Source: JBBPXY01 sp038200435
GTDB lineage: Bacteria > Actinomycetota > Thermoleophilia > Solirubrobacterales > Solirubrobacteraceae
Length of the DNA: 5,989 nt
Direction: 5' to 3'
Assembly: GCA_038200435.1 (NCBI GenBank)
Contig: JBBPXY010000076.1
Location: 1-5,989, forward strand
Shown: positions 1-4,496 of the stretch, piece after piece
Numbering within the stretch: the first letter of the stretch is position 1
Layout: the number at the start of each line of letters is the position of its first letter
Notes under the pieces: generated by a model
What the model was told of the DNA's origin: nothing
The model's input: only the letters and a program-made list of their open reading frames with translations
Database searches by the model: none
Program-made: the position numbers and the translations under genes

Positions 1-554
1 CGGTGCGACCACCACCAGCCGGCCAGACCGTTGAGAGCCGACTTGGCGAGCTCAGCGACCATCGCCTGGGCCTGCGTCTCGGAGACGCCGGCCGGCACGA
101 TGATGCGCCCCGCGCGCGCGCCGAAGACTTCTGCCAGCCGCTCGGTCGCGTCCGCCTGGACGCGGCGGTGCGCCTCGTCGATCTCGAGGTCGGTCGGCGC
201 GTCGCGAAAGAGCATTCGCCACGCGGCCGGGTGCTCTTCGACGAACGCGAAGAAGGCGGCGATCCCGCCCCGAATCGCGTCCTCGAGCGTGCCGTTGCGG
301 GGCACCGCCGTCGTCGCCTCGAGCAGACGCTGGGATTGCCTGCCGAGCAGCTCCGCGTAGAGGTCGCGCTTGGACGCGAAGTGGTCGTAGACGACGGGGT
401 TGGTGATCCCCGCCGCCGCCGCGATCTGAGCCATGGAGACACGGCCGTAGCCGTCGCGCCCGAACAGCTCCGAGGCGGCGGCGAGTATGCGCTCGCGGCG
501 CGCGGCCGCGGTAAGCCGACGGCGGGCGGGAGCGTCTTCGGCACGCGGGGTCAT
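1..554 (-). CDS. TetR/AcrR family transcriptional regulator (C-terminus cut by window edge)
   Basis: This is probably a dimeric repressor whose C-terminal domain binds a small ligand and releases DNA. Reading leftward from the ATG at 554 gives 184 uninterrupted codons, and the frame is still open at position 1. The N-terminal DNA-binding domain spans about residues 15-70: a first helix (RRERILAAASELF, 19-31), then the helix-turn-helix (VSMAQIAAAAGITNPVVYDHF begins at 39), then the typical SKRDLYAELL helix (61-70). The rest is helical ligand-binding domain, including FFAFVEEHPAAWRMLF (101-116), a common TetR pattern. Family members are usually about 190-220 residues, so only a short tail is missing. 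A second in-frame ATG at 560 would add two residues; I prefer 554 because a TAGGTT hexamer (566-561) sits at leaderless spacing and an AGG lies 8 bases upstream. The gene diverges from the SDR gene across a palindrome, so it likely represses itself and that gene. The family call is firm; the ligand is unknown. Confidence 0.95.
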   Translation of the reverse strand, partial: MTPRAEDAPARRRLTAAARRERILAAASELFGRDGYGRVSMAQIAAAAGITNPVVYDHFASKRDLYAELLGRQSQRLLEATTAVPRNGTLEDAIRGGIAAFFAFVEEHPAAWRMLFRDAPTDLEIDEAHRRVQADATERLAEVFGARAGRIIVPAGVSETQAQAMVAELAKSALNGLAGWWWSH

Positions 555-560
555 ACGCAT

Positions 561-566
561 AACCTA
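561..566 (-). promoter_or_regulatory. Candidate -10 hexamer for the TetR gene
   Basis: On the minus strand, TAGGTT fits TANNNT and is followed by exactly six bases before the ATG at 554, placing the predicted +1 on the A of that ATG. It lies within the right-hand arm (read on minus) of the palindrome, consistent with autorepression. It could instead be a by-product of the operator sequence. Confidence 0.45.
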
Positions 567-579
567 CTCGCCAGTAGGT
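562..579. promoter_or_regulatory. Palindromic operator between divergent TetR and SDR genes
   Basis: ACCTACTCGCCAGTAGGT is a perfect inverted repeat with 7-base arms (ACCTACT / AGTAGGT) and a 4-base spacer CGCC. It lies in the 33-base gap between the TetR start (554, minus) and the SDR start (594, plus). Size and symmetry fit a TetR-family homodimer site. It overlaps -10-like hexamers on both strands (TAGGTT on minus at 566-561, TATAGT on plus at 579-584), so bound repressor would block both promoters. The palindrome is seen directly; its assignment to the neighbouring regulator is inference from position. Confidence 0.8.
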
Positions 580-584
580 ATAGT
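579..584 (+). promoter_or_regulatory. Candidate -10 hexamer for the SDR-flavoprotein operon
   Basis: TATAGT differs from the TATAAT consensus at one base and ends 9 bases before the ATG at 594. Transcription would start around 591-594, giving an almost or fully leaderless mRNA. No convincing -35 hexamer lies 16-18 bases upstream, and only a weak GAGA lies just before the ATG. The first base is the last base of the palindromic operator. Confidence 0.6.
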
Positions 585-593
585 CCGAGAAAC

Positions 594-1550
594 ATGAGGA
601 TCTTCGTAGCGGGCGCGACCGGCGTAGTCGGGCAGAGGCTTCTGCCGAAGCTGCTCGAGCGTGGCGACGAGGTCATCGCCCTCACGCGGACCGAGGGCAA
701 GCAGCGCACTCTCCTCGAGATGGGGGCCACGCCCGTGCTCGCTGACGGGCTGGACCGCGAGGCGATCTCCGCTGCCGTCCGTGTCGCCGAGCCGGAGGTG
801 GTCGTGCACCAGATGACGGCGCTCGCCGGTGGCATCGACGTCCGGCGCTTCGAGAAGTCGTTTGCGCAGACGAACGAACTGCGTACGCGCGGCACGGACT
901 ACCTCCTCGCGGCGGCGCGTGAGGCCGGCGCTCGCCGTTTCGTCGCCCAGAGCTACGCCGGCTGGCCCTACGCGCGCGAGGGCGGGCCCGTCAAGACCGA
1001 GTCCGATCCGCTCGACCCCGACCCGCCGGCAAGACTTCGCACGACGTTCGAGAGCATCCGTCACCTCGAGGCAGCGGTCACCGGCGCCGAGGGCATCGAC
1101 GGCCTCGTCCTGCGCTACGGCGGCTTCTACGGGCCGGGCACCTCGCTCGCCTCCGAAGGCGAGCACACCGAGCTGATCCGCAAGCGGCAGTTCCCTCTCG
1201 TCGGCCGCGGCACCGGTGTCTGGTCGTTCGCCCACGTCGAGGACGTCGCTTCGGCGACCCTCGCCGCGATCGACCGAGGAGCGCCCGGCATCTACAACGT
1301 GGCCGACGACGATCCGGCTCCCGTCCACACCTGGCTCCCTTACCTGGCCCATCTCATCGGCGCAAAGCCGCCCCTCCGCCTGCCCGCCTGGGTCGGCCGT
1401 CTCGCCGCCGGCAAGCCCGGGGTCGTGATGATGACCAGCGTGCGCGGCGCGTCGAACGCGAAGGCCAAGCGCGAGCTCGGCTGGGCCCCGAGCTACCCAA
1501 GTTGGCGGCAGGGGTTCCAAGCGCTGGCCGGCGATGGACCCGAGCGTTGA
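594..1550 (+). CDS. Atypical NAD(P)-binding SDR / NAD-dependent epimerase-dehydratase family protein
   Basis: This 318-residue protein has a Rossmann fold and probably catalyses redox or isomerisation of an unknown metabolite in the cytoplasm. The dinucleotide loop GATGVVG is at residues 7-13 in MRIFVAGATG, followed by the usual beta-alpha pattern. AQS at 118-120 matches the strand carrying the SDR Ser. LRYGGFYGPGT (173-183) is the extended-SDR substrate-side motif usually seen as LRPxNVYGPG. IYNVADD (233-239) and RELGWAPSYPSWRQGF (293-308) are typical of the C-terminal domain. Where the YxxxK pair is expected there is F152-ESI-R156, so Tyr and Lys appear replaced. From memory, actinobacterial proteins annotated only as NAD(P)-dependent oxidoreductase share this overall pattern. 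The frame stays open back to position 3, but that stretch is antisense to the TetR gene, and the Rossmann start fixes ATG 594. Its stop overlaps the start of the next gene, indicating one operon. Confidence 0.93.
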   Translation: MRIFVAGATGVVGQRLLPKLLERGDEVIALTRTEGKQRTLLEMGATPVLADGLDREAISAAVRVAEPEVVVHQMTALAGGIDVRRFEKSFAQTNELRTRGTDYLLAAAREAGARRFVAQSYAGWPYAREGGPVKTESDPLDPDPPARLRTTFESIRHLEAAVTGAEGIDGLVLRYGGFYGPGTSLASEGEHTELIRKRQFPLVGRGTGVWSFAHVEDVASATLAAIDRGAPGIYNVADDDPAPVHTWLPYLAHLIGAKPPLRLPAWVGRLAAGKPGVVMMTSVRGASNAKAKRELGWAPSYPSWRQGFQALAGDGPER

Positions 1551-2122
1551 GACAGCCGGCTCTCGAGATCCTCCTGATCTGCGGGAGCTTGCGTGAGGGC
1601 TCCACGAACGCCGCTGTGCTGCGGACGGCCGCGCGCGAGGCTCCCGCGGGAGCGCGCGCCTCGCTCTACGAAGGGCTCGACGCGCTACCCCACTTCAACC
1701 CGGACGACGACCGCGATCCCCTTGATCCCGCCGTCGCGCGACTCCGTGCAGACGTCGGCAGCGCCGACGCAGTGCTCTTCTGCAACCCGGAGTACGCGGG
1801 TGCGCTGCCGGGATCCTTCAAGAACCTCCTCGACTGGACCGTCGGCGGGGGCGAGACCTACGGCAAGCCGGTGGCGTGGATCAACGCCTCGGGGCCGGCA
1901 TCGCCCACCGGCGGCGCGGGCGCCCACGAATCGCTGCGCAGCGTGCTCGGCTACACCGGCGCCGACATCGTCGAGGCGGCGTGTATGCGCATCCCACTCG
2001 AGCGGCAGGCCGTCGACGCCGACGGCTACGTCGCGGGCGACGCGGAGCGGCGCGCGATTGCGAAGGCCCTCGCCGCTCTGGCCACGCAGGTCAGCCGAGC
2101 TAGAAGCGGATCAGCTCCATGA
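1547..2122 (+). CDS. NADPH-dependent FMN reductase family flavoprotein
   Basis: This is a flavodoxin-like NAD(P)H:FMN or quinone/azo reductase, predicted cytosolic and dimeric, 191 residues from the TTG at 1547. The FMN phosphate loop GSLREGSTN is at residues 13-21, directly after the first strand (LEILLIC). The second family signature NPEYAGALPGSFKNLLDW is at 80-97, followed by KPVAWINASG, the strand contacting flavin. Length matches the family (about 180-200). TTG 1547 overlaps the SDR stop as TTGA, suggesting translational coupling; GGA about 8 bases upstream is the only Shine-Dalgarno candidate. TTG 1502 is an in-frame alternative adding 15 unconserved residues. Pairing with the SDR under a TetR regulator suggests handling of a quinone, nitro or aromatic compound, but the substrate is not readable here. 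Its last 23 bases overlap the convergent acetyltransferase gene. The family is confident; the start is moderately so. Confidence 0.92.
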   Translation: MRQPALEILLICGSLREGSTNAAVLRTAAREAPAGARASLYEGLDALPHFNPDDDRDPLDPAVARLRADVGSADAVLFCNPEYAGALPGSFKNLLDWTVGGGETYGKPVAWINASGPASPTGGAGAHESLRSVLGYTGADIVEAACMRIPLERQAVDADGYVAGDAERRAIAKALAALATQVSRARSGSAP

Positions 2123-2594
2123 GCAGGTTGTCGCGCCACTGCCCGGTCGCGTTGTCGCGCCAGGCCGCGCGCAGAACGCCGACGCGGGTGAACCCCGCCT
2201 TCTCGTAGCAGGCGATCGCGGGGAGGTTGTCGACCGCAGGATCGATCGTGAAGCGGTGGTGGCCATGCTCAATCGACAGGTGGTCGATCAACATGGCCAG
2301 CGCCTCTGAGGCAATGCCCTGGCGGTGGTGCCGCGGCTCGACGAACATGTCCATGGCGGCGAAGCGGAAGTCGGGGTCCGGCTCTTCGGCGAACTGAATG
2401 AACCCGACGACTTGGTCGCGTTCGAGGATCGTGAGGTGCTGCTCGCTGGGCTCGTCGCGCTCCGGGAAGGCAGGAACGGGCGGGCCCCACCACGCGGAAA
2501 CCTCGGGCGCGGCCCGGATGGCGCGCAGAGCCGCGGCATCCGACGGCCGCGGAGTGCGCAGAACCAACCGCTCGCCGTGTAGCTCCGTCACCAC
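2100..2594 (-). CDS. GNAT family N-acetyltransferase, AAC(6')-like
   Basis: Predicted to transfer acetyl from acetyl-CoA to an amine. From GTG 2594 it is 164 residues. The N-terminal GERLVLRTPRPSDAAALRAI is the usual opening of RimJ/AAC(6')-type GNATs. VVGFIQFAEEPDPDFRFAAMDMFVEP forms the central strands, and HHRQGIASEAL is the acetyl-CoA loop (Q/RxxGxG/A, with His at the first position). HHRFTIDPAVDNLPAIACYEKAGF is motif B, followed by VGVLRAAWRD and a C-terminal LLMELI. The EPDPD, HHRFTIDP and YEKAGF pattern recalls proteins annotated as aminoglycoside 6'-N-acetyltransferases; substrate is inference and many such proteins do not modify drugs. GTG 2591 and GTG 2609 are alternative starts. 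GGAGG at 2598-2594 abuts the GTG pair too closely for ideal spacing, and a CAGAAT hexamer (2605-2600) could make the mRNA leaderless. The frame runs 95+ residues further upstream, but that part is antisense to the ABC gene. It diverges from the ABC exporter by 43 bases. Confidence 0.9.
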   Translation of the reverse strand: MVTELHGERLVLRTPRPSDAAALRAIRAAPEVSAWWGPPVPAFPERDEPSEQHLTILERDQVVGFIQFAEEPDPDFRFAAMDMFVEPRHHRQGIASEALAMLIDHLSIEHGHHRFTIDPAVDNLPAIACYEKAGFTRVGVLRAAWRDNATGQWRDNLLMELIRF

Positions 2595-2623
2595 CTCCGA
2601 TTCTGGCACCGCGGAGCGCTGGA

Positions 2624-2629
2624 TATGGT
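2624..2629 (+). promoter_or_regulatory. Candidate -10 hexamer for the ABC exporter gene
   Basis: TATGGT fits TANNNT and ends 8 bases before the ATG at 2638 (5 before GTG 2635). A poor -35 candidate, TTCTGG, lies 17 bases upstream at 2601-2606. The predicted +1 is near 2636, so the message would be leaderless or nearly so; no Shine-Dalgarno sequence precedes the start. Confidence 0.5.
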
Positions 2630-2637
2630 CGCCCGTG

Positions 2638-4476
2638 ATGTCGGCGGCCTCCAGCACCAGACCGGCCGTCCGCGTCGAAGGGGTGACCAAGCGGTTCGGC
2701 GACACGATGGCCCTCGCCGGCGTCGACCTCGAGGTGCCTGAGGGCACCGTCTTCGGCCTGCTCGGCCCCAACGGCGCGGGCAAGACGACGCTCGTGCGCG
2801 TGCTGGCCACGCTGTTGACGCCCGACGCCGGGCGCGCCGCGGTGTTCGGCATGGACGTCGTGACCGAGGCGACGGCGGTGCGCGAGCTCCTGGGTCTGAC
2901 CGGCCAGTTCGCCGCTGTCGACGAGATCCTCACGGGCCGCGAGAACCTCCAGATGTTCGGTCAGCTCTTCGACCTCTCTCCGGCCCAGGCGCGCATCCGT
3001 GCCGGTGAGCTGCTCGAGCGCTTCGACCTCGCCGAGGCGGCCGACCGGCCGGCGCGCACCTACTCGGGCGGCATGCGCCGCCGGCTCGACCTGGCCTCGA
3101 GCCTGCTCACACGGCCCAAGATCCTCTTCCTCGACGAGCCCACGACCGGCCTCGACCCGCGCAGCCGCAACCAGATCTGGACGATCGTGCGTGAGCTCGT
3201 GCGCGAGGGCACCACGCTCCTGCTCACCACGCAGTACCTCGAGGAGGCCGACGAGCTCGCCGACCGCATCGCGGTGATCGACCACGGCCGGGTGATCGCG
3301 CAGGGCACCGGCAACGAGCTGAAAGAGCGGGTCGGCGGCCAGATCCTCGAGGTGGAGCTGGTCAGCGCCGCCCGTCGCGATGAGGCACAGGCGGCGCTGC
3401 GCGGTGTCGGTTGCGGGGAGCCCGAGCCCGACGAACGGCTCGATCGCCTGACGCTGCCGGCGCCCAGGGAGGGGCTTCAGCTGATGGAGAACGCGGCGGC
3501 CGCGCTGCGGCGCTCCGGCATCGAGGTGAGCAACCTCGGGCTGCGCGGCCCGACGCTCGACGACGTGTTCCTTCAGCTCACGGGCGCCCCGCCGAGCGAG
3601 AACGGAGGCGAACCCGCAAGCGCCGAGCCGGTTGCCGCTCCAGTTCCAGTGGCGGAGCCGGCCGCGCCCCGGCGGCGGCTCGTGCAGATGCACGTGCCGG
3701 CGCCGGGCGAGCTGCGCTCGGCGCTTCGCGATGCCCGGGTCGTGACGGCGCGCAACCTTCGCCACTTCATCCGCCAGCCGCAGCTGCTGATCTTCTCGAC
3801 GATCCAGCCGATCATGTTCGTGCTGCTCTTCTCCTACGTGTTCGGCGGCGCGGTGAAGGGCTCGCTGCACGGGGTGAAGTACGTCGACTTCCTGCTGCCC
3901 GGCATCTTCGTGCAGTCGGTCGCCTTCCGGGCGACGCAGACGGCGATCGGCCTGGCCGACGACCTCGCGAAGGGCGTCGTCGACCGCTTCCGCTCGATGC
4001 CGATGGCCCGCTCGGCGGTGCTGGTCGGGCGCACTGTGGCCGACCTCGCGCGCAACGTCGCGATCCTCGGGCTGATGACGGTGGTCGGCTACCTCATCGG
4101 ATTCCGCTTCGGTGGAGGGATCCTGAACGCGCTGGCCTGCGTGGCGGTGGTGAGCGCCTTCGGCTTCGCCCTGAGCTGGATCTTCGCCTTCGTCGCCCTC
4201 GCCGTGCGCGGCGCCGAGGCCGCGCAGTCGGCGGGCTTCGTCGTGATCTTCCCGCTCGTCTTCGCCTCCTCGGTATTCGTGCCGGTGACGAGCATGCCCG
4301 ACTGGCTGCAAGCCATCGCGAAGGTCAGCCCCGTGACCCTCACCGCCAACACGTCGCGCTCGTATGCCCTGCACGGCGGGGTGCCAGGCTCGCTGGGCGG
4401 GGCGGCCATCTGGATCCTCGGCCTGCTCGCCATCTTCGTTCCGCTGTGTGTCTGGCGCTACCGGAGGATGAGCTGA
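2638..4476 (+). CDS. DrrA-DrrB-type ABC exporter, ATPase and ABC-2 permease fused in one polypeptide
   Basis: This 612-residue membrane protein couples ATP hydrolysis to export, probably as a homodimer of half-transporters. ATPase domain, about 11-315: Walker A GPNGAGKTT (43-51), Q-loop Q90, signature YSGGMRRRL (142-150), Walker B ILFLDEPTTGLD (162-173, catalytic E167), and TTQYLEEAD (197-205), where Q199 occupies the usual H-loop His position as in DrrA-type ATPases. A DrrA-like C-terminal regulatory region ends at DDVFLQLTG (308-316). A linker rich in Pro, Ala and Glu follows (about 317-345). The ABC-2 permease domain (about 356-612) has six likely membrane segments near 383-402, 418-436, 470-489, 496-522, 532-550 and 588-606, with the family signature DRFRSMPMARSAVLVGR (449-465). 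In the best-known systems these domains are separate proteins. Start: ATG 2638 (GTG 2635 is in frame); the frame is open back to 2398, but that part is antisense to the acetyltransferase. The MMPL gene follows after 20 bases. Lipophilic drugs or lipids are plausible substrates. Confidence 0.96.
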   Translation: MSAASSTRPAVRVEGVTKRFGDTMALAGVDLEVPEGTVFGLLGPNGAGKTTLVRVLATLLTPDAGRAAVFGMDVVTEATAVRELLGLTGQFAAVDEILTGRENLQMFGQLFDLSPAQARIRAGELLERFDLAEAADRPARTYSGGMRRRLDLASSLLTRPKILFLDEPTTGLDPRSRNQIWTIVRELVREGTTLLLTTQYLEEADELADRIAVIDHGRVIAQGTGNELKERVGGQILEVELVSAARRDEAQAALRGVGCGEPEPDERLDRLTLPAPREGLQLMENAAAALRRSGIEVSNLGLRGPTLDDVFLQLTGAPPSENGGEPASAEPVAAPVPVAEPAAPRRRLVQMHVPAPGELRSALRDARVVTARNLRHFIRQPQLLIFSTIQPIMFVLLFSYVFGGAVKGSLHGVKYVDFLLPGIFVQSVAFRATQTAIGLADDLAKGVVDRFRSMPMARSAVLVGRTVADLARNVAILGLMTVVGYLIGFRFGGGILNALACVAVVSAFGFALSWIFAFVALAVRGAEAAQSAGFVVIFPLVFASSVFVPVTSMPDWLQAIAKVSPVTLTANTSRSYALHGGVPGSLGGAAIWILGLLAIFVPLCVWRYRRMS

Positions 4477-4484
4477 CCCGGCGC

Positions 4485-4490
4485 TAGCCT
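4485..4490 (+). promoter_or_regulatory. Candidate -10 hexamer immediately upstream of the MMPL gene
   Basis: TAGCCT fits TANNNT and is followed by exactly six bases before ATG 4497, so +1 would fall on the A of the start codon. The 20-base gap has no Shine-Dalgarno sequence; the nearest purine run, GGAGG at 4463-4467, is about 29 bases upstream. A leaderless internal promoter is plausible, alongside read-through from the ABC gene. The match is short and could be chance. Confidence 0.4.
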
Positions 4491-4496
4491 CGCCGC

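Noticed and set aside
3..593. An N-terminal extension of the SDR frame back to position 3
   Set aside because: This stretch encodes the TetR regulator on the opposite strand and contains the operator; the SDR fold begins exactly at ATG 594.
564..1520. A 318-residue minus-strand frame antisense to the SDR gene
   Set aside because: No recognisable domain, and opposed by a complete Rossmann-fold protein on the plus strand.
2097..2117. A GAGCT / AGCTC hairpin at the convergent junction as a terminator
   Set aside because: Only a 5-base stem with an 11-base loop and no T tract; too weak to call.
2595..2933. An N-terminal extension of the acetyltransferase frame
   Set aside because: Positions 2638-2933 of this stretch are antisense to the ABC ATPase Walker A region and give Ser/Arg/Thr-rich sequence; the GNAT fold begins near 2594.
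2269..4374. A 701-residue open frame on the minus strand, antisense to the ABC exporter
   Set aside because: Its translation is low-complexity (His, Arg, Glu, Gly rich) with no domain, and it overlaps a gene with all ABC motifs. Long antisense frames are expected where third codon positions are mostly G or C.
3411..4487. A 358-residue plus-strand frame overlapping the ABC exporter in another frame
   Set aside because: Arg/Ala-rich translation with no domain; the overlapped frame encodes the conserved linker and permease.
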